Shown here: piece after piece, positions 51,174 through 59,578 of the stretch
How the letters are laid out: the number at the start of each line of letters is the position of its first letter
How positions within the stretch are numbered: the first letter of the stretch is position 1
NCBI GenBank assembly: GCA_035633115.1
Contig: DASQFN010000058.1
Coordinates: 1-64,000, forward strand
Reading direction: 5' to 3'
DNA: 64,000 bases
Origin: Gemmatimonadaceae bacterium
GTDB lineage: Bacteria; Gemmatimonadota; Gemmatimonadetes; Gemmatimonadales; Gemmatimonadaceae
Made by a program: the position numbers and the translations under genes
Notes under the pieces: model-generated
Databases searched by the model: none
What the model was told of the DNA's origin: nothing
Seen by the model: only the letters and a program-made list of their open reading frames with translations

Positions 51174-52823
51174 ATGCGCTATAGAATCCTGGTAACGGAT
51201 GAGATCGACCCCGAAGGTGTAGCGCTTCTCGCCGGCGAGCCGGACTTCGACGTGGACGAGGTTCCTACGCTTCCCCCGCAGGAGCTCATGGTGCGCATCC
51301 CCGCCTACGATGCGCTCGTCGGACGCAGCGCAACCAAAGTCTCCGCCGAGCTTCTTCGAGCGGCAACGCGTCTCAAGGTGATCGGACGCGCGGGAGTCGG
51401 CGTCGACAACATTGCCCTCGACACCGCAACCGAGCTGGGCATCGCGATCATCAACGCGCCTGCCGGAAACACCATCGCGGTGGCTGAGCTGTTCTTTGGT
51501 GTGGTGCTCAGTCTGCTGCGGCATCTCCCGCGCGCACACGAATCGATGCACGCCGGCCGCTGGGAGCGGTCGTCGCTGCTTGGAGCGGAGCTGAACGGTC
51601 GCACGCTTGGCATTGTCGGGCTTGGCCGTATCGGTGGGGAAATAGCGGCGCGCGCACACGCGTTCGACATGCCGCTCGTTGCGTACGATCCCTACATCAC
51701 GGAGTCGCGGTTTCAATCGCTGCGCGTGCATCGCGCGGCCTCGCTGGATGAGCTGCTGGACGCTTCCGATATCGTCACGGTTCACACCCCGCTCACGGAG
51801 GAGACCCGCGGCATGATCGGAAAACGCGAGCTCGCGCGACTGGCGCCCTCGGCGATCGTCGTCAACATGGCACGCGGTGGAATTGTAGACGAGGATGCTC
51901 TGGCCCAAGCCGTGGCCGCGCGCAAGCTCGCAGGAGCTGCCGTAGACGCATTCGAAAAGGAGCCACTGCGCGCCGATCATCCGCTGACGAAGCTGCCTGA
52001 CGTGTTTCTCACACCACACATCGGGGCGTCAACCGCGGAGGCCCAGCGTAACGTCGCGGTGGACGCATGCGCCGCGGTTCGCGACGCGTTGCTTTCGGGC
52101 GAGTACTCGCGATCCATCAACGTGCCCGAGGGTGAGCACGGAAAGTGGGAGGAGCTGCGGCCGGCGCGTATGCTCACGAGACGAGCGGCCGCCATTGGTC
52201 GCGCGATTCTGGCGGCGCAGGGAACGAGCGTCGTCGGACGCATCGACGTTCGCGGCAGCCACGCTCTGGCGCCGGCACGTGAGACTCTCGTCGCATCAGC
52301 GGCGCTCGGGGTTCTCGAAGCGGTGCTCGAGCAGGAGCGGCTCAACCTGATAAACGCGCGCACTCTCGCGGAAGGCCGCGGCATCGAGCTTTCATTCACG
52401 GAGGCACTCGATGGCAGCCAGCCGGAGACCGCTATCGCGAGCCGCGCCGTGGAAGTGCGGCTCACGGGAGGAATGAACGACATCACGGTCGGCGGCATCG
52501 CCTACGGTCACGGCGGCGACGAGAACGGCGACGGTGCTTTTCGAATCACCAGGATAGGGGCGTTTCGGGTGGACGTCTATCCGCGCGACACTCTTGTGAT
52601 TCTCACCAACCGCGACGTGCCCGGAGTGATTGGACGAGTCGGGACGCTGCTTGGCGAAGCGGGTGTCAACATCGCCGAGTATCATCAGGCGCGATTGGCG
52701 CAGGGTGGGGAAGCGCTGGCGGCGGTATCGGTTGACGGCGGTGTTGGCGAGGAGGTTAAGCGGCGGCTGCTCGAGCTACCCGACGTGCGCTCGGTGACGG
52801 TCGTCAGCTTCAGGAAAGAGTGA
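51174..52823 (+). CDS. serA: D-3-phosphoglycerate dehydrogenase, long ACT-domain form
   Basis: A 549-residue enzyme. N-terminal substrate region MRYRILVTDEIDPEGVALLA; NAD-binding Rossmann domain with LGIVGLGRIGGEIAARAHAF, VTVHTPLTEETRGMI and VVNMARGGIVDEDALAQAV; catalytic Arg and the Glu-His pair in VFLTPHIGASTAEAQRN. The regulatory part has an intervening domain (about 320-455) and a C-terminal ACT domain (VILTNRDVPGVIGRVGTLLG), the type feedback-inhibited by serine. It performs the first committed step of serine synthesis. Its stop overlaps the next gene by 4 bp, beginning the coupled serine cluster. Confidence 0.95.
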   Translation: MRYRILVTDEIDPEGVALLAGEPDFDVDEVPTLPPQELMVRIPAYDALVGRSATKVSAELLRAATRLKVIGRAGVGVDNIALDTATELGIAIINAPAGNTIAVAELFFGVVLSLLRHLPRAHESMHAGRWERSSLLGAELNGRTLGIVGLGRIGGEIAARAHAFDMPLVAYDPYITESRFQSLRVHRAASLDELLDASDIVTVHTPLTEETRGMIGKRELARLAPSAIVVNMARGGIVDEDALAQAVAARKLAGAAVDAFEKEPLRADHPLTKLPDVFLTPHIGASTAEAQRNVAVDACAAVRDALLSGEYSRSINVPEGEHGKWEELRPARMLTRRAAAIGRAILAAQGTSVVGRIDVRGSHALAPARETLVASAALGVLEAVLEQERLNLINARTLAEGRGIELSFTEALDGSQPETAIASRAVEVRLTGGMNDITVGGIAYGHGGDENGDGAFRITRIGAFRVDVYPRDTLVILTNRDVPGVIGRVGTLLGEAGVNIAEYHQARLAQGGEALAAVSVDGGVGEEVKRRLLELPDVRSVTVVSFRKE

Positions 52824-54238
52824 GCGCGCTCGTCGAGACCGACCCCGACGTACGCGCAATGTTCGCCGCGGACGCGTCGGGCCTGCGGTACCTGCCCGAC
52901 GGAGTCGCCAGGCCGGAGTCAGTCGAAGAAGTGACGGAGGTAGTAAAGCGCGCTGCGAGCGCCCGCACGCCTGTGACGCCCGCCGGAATGCAGACCAGCA
53001 CCACCGGCGCCTCCATCACTGAACGGGGAATTCTGTTGTCGCTCCGCGGCCTGACCCCACTGATAGATGTCGACCGCGATGCGCGAACCGTTCGCACCAG
53101 CGCCGGCGCCATCCTCGGCGAGGTCAAGCGGGCCGTAGCAGCGGAGGGACTGCTGTTCGCGCCAGACCCCACCAGCGAGGAGGAGAGCACTGTCGGTGGA
53201 GCAATCGCCTGCAACGCGTCGGGCGCGCGGACGCTCAAGTACGGCGCAACTCGCGAGCACGTTCGCGCGGTGACCGTTGTGCTCGCTTCGGGCGAGGTGG
53301 TGCGCTACAGCCGCGTGGGCCTCGAGAAGAACACGGCGGGGTACGCATTCGCTCACGATCCGGTCGACTGGTTCGTGGGAAGTGAAGGAACGCTGGGTGT
53401 CGTCGTGGAAGCGGAGCTGGAGCTGCTGCCGCTGCCCGAGCGTGTGATCGGTCTCGAGATCCCGTTTGCGAACGAAGCAGAGGCGCTCGCGTTTGTAGTT
53501 GCAGCAAGAGAATCACGAGCCGTCGCGCCGAGGTGTCTCGAGTATTTCGACCAGCTCGCCGTGGGCATCGCCCGGGGTGCCGAGACCTCGCGTGGCTCGA
53601 GCGGTCATTCGGCGTCTCTCGTTCCAGCCGCGGGAACAATGGTGTATGTCGAGCAGGAGCTCGCCGAGGCGGCCGCTGGAGTGAGCAGCGGTGCGGACTA
53701 CGATGCTGCTCTCGATGGTTGGCTTGCTCTGGCGGAATCGCGGCAGGCGAGAGTCGACGACGTCCGCGTATTCGACGGCGAGCAGGCGCTCGCGGTTGCG
53801 CGCCGCATTCGGCACGCAGTGCCGGCGACGATGAACGAGCGAGGGGCCGGACAGCGCGCCTCAGGTGGAAGAAAGGTTTCGACTGACTGGGCTGTTCCGT
53901 ATCGCCGGTTGAACGAGGCGCTCTCGGCCTCGCGGGAGATGGCACGACAGGCCGGAGTAAGTCAGGCGGTCACGTACGGTCACGCGGGGAACGGGCATCC
54001 TCACCAGAATTGGGTCGCGCGCGACTCTGAAGAGCTCGAAGCCATCGAGCGGGTTGTCGAGCAGACGCTCCGCATGGTCGTGAAGATGGGCGGCACGGTG
54101 TCCGCCGAGCACGGCATCGGCAAGCTCAAGACGCACTGGCTTCCGCTCCAGATGTCGCCGCTTGCGTTTCGCGTGATGCGCGCGGTGAAGCAGGAGCTGG
54201 ACCCTCTCGGAATCCTCGCGCCTGGGAACATCTTCTGA
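52820..54238 (+). CDS. FAD-linked oxidase, GlcD/D-lactate-dehydrogenase-like
   Basis: A 472-residue protein starting GTG 52820 in a GTGA overlap. The FAD-binding fold shows ARPESVEEVTEVVKRAASAR, the dinucleotide region GILLSLRGLTPLIDVDRDAR, DPTSEEESTVGGAIACNASG, ARTLKYGATREHVRAVTVVL and DWFVGSEGTLGVVVEAELEL. The C-terminal cap ends with VSAEHGIGKLKTHWLPLQMS. It matches GlcD/Dld-type D-2-hydroxyacid dehydrogenases (glycolate, D-lactate). The exact substrate is unknown; D-2-hydroxyglutarate, a by-product of SerA activity, is an attractive candidate because the gene sits between SerA and a SerB-like phosphatase. Confidence 0.88.
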   Translation: MSALVETDPDVRAMFAADASGLRYLPDGVARPESVEEVTEVVKRAASARTPVTPAGMQTSTTGASITERGILLSLRGLTPLIDVDRDARTVRTSAGAILGEVKRAVAAEGLLFAPDPTSEEESTVGGAIACNASGARTLKYGATREHVRAVTVVLASGEVVRYSRVGLEKNTAGYAFAHDPVDWFVGSEGTLGVVVEAELELLPLPERVIGLEIPFANEAEALAFVVAARESRAVAPRCLEYFDQLAVGIARGAETSRGSSGHSASLVPAAGTMVYVEQELAEAAAGVSSGADYDAALDGWLALAESRQARVDDVRVFDGEQALAVARRIRHAVPATMNERGAGQRASGGRKVSTDWAVPYRRLNEALSASREMARQAGVSQAVTYGHAGNGHPHQNWVARDSEELEAIERVVEQTLRMVVKMGGTVSAEHGIGKLKTHWLPLQMSPLAFRVMRAVKQELDPLGILAPGNIF

Positions 54239-54903
54239 CCGAACCCGGCCCGCGCTTCAAATCCGTCGTGCTCGACGTGGATTCGACGTTGTGCGCGATC
54301 GAGGGGATCGACTGGCTGGCATCGCGTCGCAGTTCCGCGGTGCGCGATCGCGTCGCGGAAGTCACAGAGCGCGCGATGCGCGGAGAGATTCCGCTCGGCG
54401 ATGTATACGCAGAGCGGCTCGAGGCTGTAAGGCCGTCACGCGAGGAAGTCCGCCAACTGGCAGACGCCTATATGGAGCGTATCGAACCGCGGGTTGCAGA
54501 ATCGTTAGCAAAGCTAACTAATGCCGGTATACATGTAGTCCTTGTCACCGCCGGAATCCGCGACGCCATCGTGCCGGTTGCCGAGGCAGTAGGGCTGCTT
54601 CCGAGCGTCGTACATGCTGTCTCCCTCTACTTCACCGAGCCGGGTGACTACCTGGGATTCGACGCACAGTCCCCGCTCACGCGCAACGGGGGCAAAGTCG
54701 AGATGGTGCGAGCGCTCGGCCTCGCGCGGCCAATCCTCGGCGTGGGGGATGGCATCACTGACCTCGAGGCGCGCACCGCAGATCCGCCGGCGGTGGACGC
54801 CTTTGCTGCATATACGGGCGTCGCCACGCGTGACGCTGTAGTGCGAGGTGCGGATTACGTCATCAGCAGGTTCGACGAGCTACCCGGCATCGTGTTCGGC
54901 TGA
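54235..54903 (+). CDS. HAD-family phosphoserine-phosphatase-like enzyme
   Basis: About 222 residues from an unusual start. The HAD motif I VVLDVDSTL needs upstream beta-strand residues that are present (PGPRFKS), and no ATG, GTG or TTG lies before them; CTG 54235 overlaps the oxidase stop (CTGA), like other starts here. The later GTG 54268 would cut off strand 1. Other HAD marks: VVLVTAGIRDAIVPVAEAVG (motif II), and GVGDGITDLEA (motif IV acids). Together with SerA this would complete the path to serine except the aminotransferase, which is not in the window. Confidence 0.82.
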   Translation: MTEPGPRFKSVVLDVDSTLCAIEGIDWLASRRSSAVRDRVAEVTERAMRGEIPLGDVYAERLEAVRPSREEVRQLADAYMERIEPRVAESLAKLTNAGIHVVLVTAGIRDAIVPVAEAVGLLPSVVHAVSLYFTEPGDYLGFDAQSPLTRNGGKVEMVRALGLARPILGVGDGITDLEARTADPPAVDAFAAYTGVATRDAVVRGADYVISRFDELPGIVFG

Positions 54904-54929
54904 GTCGGCTGGAAACGCACATCAACGCA

Positions 54930-55385
54930 TCTGTGCGCTTGCCACAGAAACACAGAAACACAGAACATTTCTTTTGTTAACCGCGGCGGGCTTCGGGTTA
55001 CTGCTGACGCTTTGCGATGGTGGAAAGTTGGTTTGGTCGGGTTCCTTTCGGCGTGAGACGCGTCTACATCGGAGGGCTGCACCGGGAACTCACTGAGCGG
55101 ATTATCGGTGCAGCGATTGACGTGCATACGTCGATCGGGCCTGGCCTGCTTGAATCGACGTATGAAGAATGCCTCGCCCAGGAGCTACGAGACCGAGAGC
55201 TCGCCGTATCGAGGCAGGTGTTCGTACCGCTGCTGTACAAGGGCAAGCCTCTAGGAGCAGCCTATCGTCTGGATTTGCTAGTCGAGAAGCTAGTGATCGT
55301 TGAAGTGAAGGCAGTGGAACGTCTTGGGGGCATCCCTTTTAAAAGAATATTCTGTGTTTCTGTGATTCTGTGGCGAGCGCACAGA
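54930..55385. mobile_element. Inverted-repeat module 2 bracketing a GxxExxY gene
   Basis: Arms 54930-54965 and 55350-55385 are 36 bp inverted repeats with 2 mismatches, and each matches the arms of module 1 (19695-19875) almost fully. The core holds the GxxExxY-type gene. Module 1 has the same arms without the gene. This suggests a small non-autonomous or repeat-borne unit, not proven to be mobile. Both modules sit between gene ends. Confidence 0.75.
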
Positions 55386-55418
55386 TCTGAAAGGAGCGGA
55401 TTAGCGCTTTTGCAATGA
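55017..55418 (+). CDS. GxxExxY-type protein (PD-(D/E)XK-like), C-terminally truncated
   Basis: The frame gives 133 residues. Characteristic GxxExxY text is present: LTERIIGAAIDVHTSIGPGL, ESTYEECLAQELRDRELAVS, and the nuclease-like core YRLDLLVEKLVIVEVKAVER (Asp and EVK). Intact members continue about 35-40 residues (ending near an LLINFN block), but here the frame enters the right-hand repeat and becomes FKRIFCVSVILWRAHR. The real C-terminus is lost, so the protein is truncated, with the tail supplied by repeat DNA. Its role in any host is unsettled; the fold is related to PD-(D/E)XK nucleases. Confidence 0.65.
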   Translation: MVESWFGRVPFGVRRVYIGGLHRELTERIIGAAIDVHTSIGPGLLESTYEECLAQELRDRELAVSRQVFVPLLYKGKPLGAAYRLDLLVEKLVIVEVKAVERLGGIPFKRIFCVSVILWRAHRSERSGLALLQ

Positions 55419-56609
55419 GCCTGGCGGAAGGGAGCGGTTCCAGTCGAGCACCCGGTATTTTTTCAGAATCTCGAGCGTCCGGTCGATCGGCAGCGCTTCG
55501 ACCGTGCGGGCGCTTCCGGTTACGGTTGTCGCGCGGAGAAGTGAATTGTAAATCGCTTCTTCAGTTGCTTCGGCAACCGCCTGGAACAGGGGCGACGTGG
55601 CGTTGTTCGACAGCGTTCGGCCGGCGTGAGCCACGCTGTCGGCCCTCATTCGTACATCGGACGAGGTCGAGAACGCAATCACGTAGTCGCCTGAGCCATT
55701 CGAGAAACTCGAGCCCGTCCGCCCCAGGCCTACGATCGCTCTCGCCGCAAGTCGCTCGAGATTCCTCGCGTCGAGCGGCGCGTCCGTTGCGACGACGATC
55801 ATGATACTGCCGTCCGCCTTGTCGTCGTTGACCTCGGCGGTACGCTCCAGCTCACGCTGAAGCGAGTAGCGCCCCAGCTCGCGGCCGACCGGAGCGCCGT
55901 TCATGGTGAGGACGCCGCCGAAGTTGCTTTGAACCAGAACTCCAACCGTGTGCCCGCCAAGTGTGGCCGGCAGCTGGCGGCTGCTGGTTCCTATTCCGCC
56001 TTTCCATCCAAATGCAACCGTGCCCGTGCCTGCGCCGACGGATCCTTCAGCCACCGGTCCGCTCGTCGCCGATTGGAGCGCGCGGACGACGTGGTCCGCT
56101 GTGATTGGGCGCGAACGAATAGAGTTCAGCGCTCCGTCATTGGTCTCGCCCACAACGGGGTTGATCGATCCGACTCCCTGCATTCCGGGCTGGTGCAGCA
56201 TCCAGTCCACCATGGCATCGGCGGCTTTCCAGACGCAGAGAGTGCAGGTGAGAAGAATCGGCGTCTCGAGCTCGCCAAGCTCGCGAAGCTGAGTGATGCC
56301 CAGGAGTTTCCCGAACCCGTTGCCGACATATAGCGCCGCAGGAACGCGCTCGCGGAACAGATTGCCCGGATGCGGAATGATCGCTGTCACTCCGGTGCGG
56401 ACCGAATCACCTTCGACCACCGTAACCTGGCCGACACGGACGCCCGTGACATCGGTGATCGCGTTCTGTGGTCCCGGATCGAGAATGCCGACGACAAGGC
56501 CAATGTCGCGCGCGCGAGGACGCGACTGCTGCGCGGACGCCGGCGCGGGGCCCAGATTGGAAAGCGTCATTAAAGCGATGACAGCAAATACCGGGAGTTT
56601 CTCATTCAT
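55401..56609 (-). CDS. P1-family (S58, DmpA-like) aminopeptidase, secreted
   Basis: A 402-residue protein with an N-terminal signal (VFAVIALMTLSNLGPAPASA). The S58 motifs are in order: DIGLVVGILDPGPQNAITDV, GVTAIIPHPGNLFRERVPAA, GVGSINPVVGETNDGALNSI, GTVAFGWKGGIGTSSRQLPA and HTVGVLVQSNFGGVLTMNGA. Members self-process into two chains and release N-terminal amino acids, some acting on D- or beta-peptides. The last 16 bases of the neighbouring GxxExxY frame run into its 3' end, from the opposite strand. Confidence 0.88.
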   Translation of the reverse strand: MNEKLPVFAVIALMTLSNLGPAPASAQQSRPRARDIGLVVGILDPGPQNAITDVTGVRVGQVTVVEGDSVRTGVTAIIPHPGNLFRERVPAALYVGNGFGKLLGITQLRELGELETPILLTCTLCVWKAADAMVDWMLHQPGMQGVGSINPVVGETNDGALNSIRSRPITADHVVRALQSATSGPVAEGSVGAGTGTVAFGWKGGIGTSSRQLPATLGGHTVGVLVQSNFGGVLTMNGAPVGRELGRYSLQRELERTAEVNDDKADGSIMIVVATDAPLDARNLERLAARAIVGLGRTGSSFSNGSGDYVIAFSTSSDVRMRADSVAHAGRTLSNNATSPLFQAVAEATEEAIYNSLLRATTVTGSARTVEALPIDRTLEILKKYRVLDWNRSLPPGSLQKR

Positions 56610-56746
56610 GCGGGCGCATTTGTTGTAGCGACTACATCGCGTCGTTTCGCGTAGTGACGAAAGTGAGCACGCTCATGATTGAGCGAAAGGCCCGAGCCGA
56701 GGCTCCGACTCTGGACGGTGGCACCGGGGCACCGTACTATGCCCGC

Positions 56747-57208
56747 ATGTTGAGGATCGCTCTTGCGGGACTGCACTTGCTGGCGCTCGGACTCGGTCTG
56801 GGCGCGGTGTTGACCCGGGGCAAGTCGCTGAGGGAACCTCCGACCGCGGGCTCGCTCGCTCGCGCGTTCCGTGCCGACACGCTATGGGGAATCGCCGCGG
56901 CGCTCTGGATCGGAACCGGTTTATGGCGGGTTCTGGCCTCCAGCGAAAAGTCGATGCAGTACTACCTGCACAATCACCTTTTCTACGCGAAGATGGGGCT
57001 GCTCGCGATAATTCTCGCACTCGAGATATGGCCGATGATGACTCTCATTCGACTGAGAGCGGCGATGGCGCGCGGAGCAGCAGGCGAGCTATCTGCGCGG
57101 AGCAGCACCCTCGGCCGCATCGCCACGATCAGCCACATCGAGGCGGCAATTGTCGTGATAATGGTTTTTATCGCGGCCGCCATGGCTCGCGGCTACGGAG
57201 CGCGATAG
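56747..57208 (+). CDS. DUF2214 membrane protein
   Basis: 153 residues from ATG 56747; the frame is open to 56654 but the earlier part lacks a hydrophobic start. Four membrane helices are visible: LRIALAGLHLLALGLGLGAV, TLWGIAAALWIGTGLWRVLA, FYAKMGLLAIILALEIWPMM and ISHIEAAIVVIMVFIAAAMA, with conserved HNHLFYAKMGLL. This is the DUF2214 family of small inner-membrane proteins of unknown function. Confidence 0.82.
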   Translation: MLRIALAGLHLLALGLGLGAVLTRGKSLREPPTAGSLARAFRADTLWGIAAALWIGTGLWRVLASSEKSMQYYLHNHLFYAKMGLLAIILALEIWPMMTLIRLRAAMARGAAGELSARSSTLGRIATISHIEAAIVVIMVFIAAAMARGYGAR

Positions 57209-57271
57209 CGTCGCGGGGCGTTAGTCACCATCACGCGCGGCCCGAAATTCCGGTGCGAGCGCGGAGCATTG

Positions 57272-59038
57272 TCACGTCGTCGCCGCTATTCGACGCAGGG
57301 CCTCCACGGCCTGGCGAGTCTGTGGGCTTGGCATCGCTCCTTCGGCGACCGCCGGGGCCAGACCCTCGTCCCGCTGGTAGAGATCGTTCCCGAAGTGCAG
57401 CTGCCCGTTCCTTATATAGGTAGTGGCGTAGATGATGTAGACGGGGATTTTCTGCGGCACCTTGATGGTCCTGTTATTCGAGCCGTTCTCCATGGCTTCA
57501 CGAATTCTTTCTACATCCCAGCCAAGCGCATACTGTGCGAGAAGCTCGGGCTTCTCGAGACGAATGCAGCCATGGCTGAAAGCGCGAACATCCTCCTTGA
57601 ACAGCTCGCCGAACGGCGTGTCGTGGAAGTAGATGTTGAAGTCGTTGGGGAACAGGAACTTGACCAGCCCGAGCGAGTTCTTTGGGCCCGGGCGCTGACG
57701 AATCCGTGTCGCTCCGCCTTCCCGGTATGTCTCCATGTCGTTCGCGGCGAGGTAGCCCGGGTTCGACGCGAGCTTGGGGAAGATCTCCTTGGCGGCAATG
57801 TCCGGCGTCACGTTCCAGTACGGCCGAAAGACGACGAACTCCATCGAGTCGGCGAATACCGGAGTTGCCTTGTCCTCGTAGTCCTCGCCGACGATCACTT
57901 TCATTTCGAGAGTTTTCCGGCCACCATCGAACGCCTCGAGCCTGAAGGCAGGCACATTGACGGCAACATATCGCGCTCCGAACGCGCGGGGCAGCCAGCG
58001 ATACCGCTCGAGGTTTGCCGCGATCTGTTGGAGACGATAGGCGGCGGGAAGGTTGAGCGATTTCACGGTCTCGGCGCCAAGCGCGCTGTCGACGACTATG
58101 CCATGCCTGGCCTGGAACGCGGCAACGGCGGCGGCAAGAGCCGGGTCGTAGACTCCCGAGCCAGCTGCCGGAGCCGGGCGCGTGCCTCCTCCGCTCGCTG
58201 ATGCAGCGGAGTCCGCCGGCGTGGCAGCTGCCGCCGGTGCCCCGAATCCCTCGGCTGCCAGGCGCGTGCGAAGTGCGCTGAGCCTGGCGGGGCTATCCGA
58301 GTCGCCCGCCTTGAGGGCTTTTCCCTCCGGAACGGTCGGCCAGCCGCCCTTCGCGACGATCGCGCGGTAGCGGGCAAGCTCTTTCATGAGACCCAGGTAG
58401 TCCTCGTCCGTCGGGCGCATAGTCGCGAGCGCCTTGTCGAGCGCGGGATTCCGGATCGAGCGCACCAGCGCGCTGTCTTCGTTTTCGTCATGCGCGTCAA
58501 TGTGCCAGTTCTGAGACACCGACTTGGGCTTCACCTGGCCTCCGAGGTAGTCGACTCCCAGGGCCACGAACGCCGACGTGAGCAGAACCTCGGCATTCAC
58601 GAGCTGCTCGGCCGTCGGCTTTTGTCCTTTGATCGCCGCAATGGCGGTTGCGAGCTCGCCGATGGGATAGCTGTCCATTCGCATCCCGTCGCTCTCGGTG
58701 TTCAGCAACGCGTTCGTCAATGCGAATGCCCGCTCCGTGTGGAGCCCGTCCTCTGCCAGCCAGAGCGGGTTGTCGCCGTACATCTTATAGAGGCGCTTGG
58801 CGTGCGCCCATTTGTGGTCGTCGATTCGCGCGGGTGGCGCGCCGGCAAGACGCGCCCGGAGAGCCTTCTCGATCTCGGCCTCCGGCACGCCGGCAACCGA
58901 GGTGAGCTTTGCCGGGGCCCAGACCTCGTCGCCATTGCTCAACCCTCCGCCCCCGCTTTCGCCGTTGCAAGCCGCCGCAAGAGCGATGGATACTACAACC
59001 ATCATCAGTAACTGCAGTCGTGGCATCATTAACCTCAT
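57272..59038 (-). CDS. L,D-transpeptidase, YcbB/LdtD-like
   Basis: 588 residues with a lipoprotein signal (MVVVSIALAAACNGE). Order of parts: a scaffold domain (about 45-290) typical of YcbB, an Ala/Pro-rich linker (about 265-290), a peptidoglycan-binding helical segment (YDPALAAAVAAFQARHGIVV, DSALGAETVKSLN) and the YkuD catalytic domain with IYFHDTPFGELFKED and AFSHGCIRLEKPELL, catalytic Cys491. It makes 3-3 cross-links in peptidoglycan in the periplasm. The LdcA gene elsewhere in the window acts on the same polymer. Confidence 0.92.
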   Translation of the reverse strand: MRLMMPRLQLLMMVVVSIALAAACNGESGGGGLSNGDEVWAPAKLTSVAGVPEAEIEKALRARLAGAPPARIDDHKWAHAKRLYKMYGDNPLWLAEDGLHTERAFALTNALLNTESDGMRMDSYPIGELATAIAAIKGQKPTAEQLVNAEVLLTSAFVALGVDYLGGQVKPKSVSQNWHIDAHDENEDSALVRSIRNPALDKALATMRPTDEDYLGLMKELARYRAIVAKGGWPTVPEGKALKAGDSDSPARLSALRTRLAAEGFGAPAAAATPADSAASASGGGTRPAPAAGSGVYDPALAAAVAAFQARHGIVVDSALGAETVKSLNLPAAYRLQQIAANLERYRWLPRAFGARYVAVNVPAFRLEAFDGGRKTLEMKVIVGEDYEDKATPVFADSMEFVVFRPYWNVTPDIAAKEIFPKLASNPGYLAANDMETYREGGATRIRQRPGPKNSLGLVKFLFPNDFNIYFHDTPFGELFKEDVRAFSHGCIRLEKPELLAQYALGWDVERIREAMENGSNNRTIKVPQKIPVYIIYATTYIRNGQLHFGNDLYQRDEGLAPAVAEGAMPSPQTRQAVEALRRIAATT

Positions 59039-59094
59039 TTTGTCTTCGTCTCGTTTCTACCCTGCTGAGGAAGATAAGGCGAAACGCGGGCCAC

Positions 59095-59134
59095 AAAAAA
59101 ACAGCCGCTTAATCGAGAGCGGCTGAGTTTTTTT
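59095..59134. terminator. Bidirectional intrinsic terminator
   Basis: Stem CAGCCGCT (59102-59109)/AGCGGCTG (59118-59125) with loop TAATCGAG, an A-run before (59095-59101) and a T-run after (59128-59134). On the minus strand it ends the DUF4242 gene at 59152. Confidence 0.9.
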
Positions 59135-59151
59135 CCGTTGAGCACTGAGCG

Positions 59152-59445
59152 TCAGGCGCGCTTCGTCTCCGCGGTCGTCGGATCTATGATCTCCCGGATA
59201 TCCATCACCGCGTTCGCCGGAAACCCCCCCTTCATCGCATGTTCGCGAACCACGTCGGCGCTCGGCGCGTTGTAGACGCAGAAAATCCCGTCGTCCACAA
59301 CGTAGCTGTGTACCCACTGAACGTCGCGGCCTTCCAGGTTGAGGCCGTGGATCACGCCGTTCGATTTCATGGCGATTTGCTGGAGCTCGTCGCTACTGAG
59401 CTTGCCGGCGCCGGGAATCTCGCGCCGGATAAGGTACCTAGGCAT
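59152..59445 (-). CDS. DUF4242 family protein
   Basis: A 97-residue protein beginning MPRYLIRREIPGAGKLSSDE with IQWVHSYVVDDGIFCVYNAP-like text (here VQWVHSYV and DGIFCVYNAPSADVVREHAM) and GFPANAVMDIREIIDP. This is DUF4242, a ferredoxin-like fold; some members bind nickel. His/Cys residues (WVHSY, IFCVY) could bind a metal. It has its own terminator. Role unknown. Confidence 0.88.
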   Translation of the reverse strand: MPRYLIRREIPGAGKLSSDELQQIAMKSNGVIHGLNLEGRDVQWVHSYVVDDGIFCVYNAPSADVVREHAMKGGFPANAVMDIREIIDPTTAETKRA

Positions 59446-59578
59446 TCCTTACTCCTCCGAAGTCGATGGATCGACACTCAAACCAATCAGTTACTGAAAA
59501 ATATACATGTGGGTAACGGCCACTGAGAAAATCGCAGGTGCGAGAAACCGGAAACCACAGGCGGCAGGTTCAGGGCGG

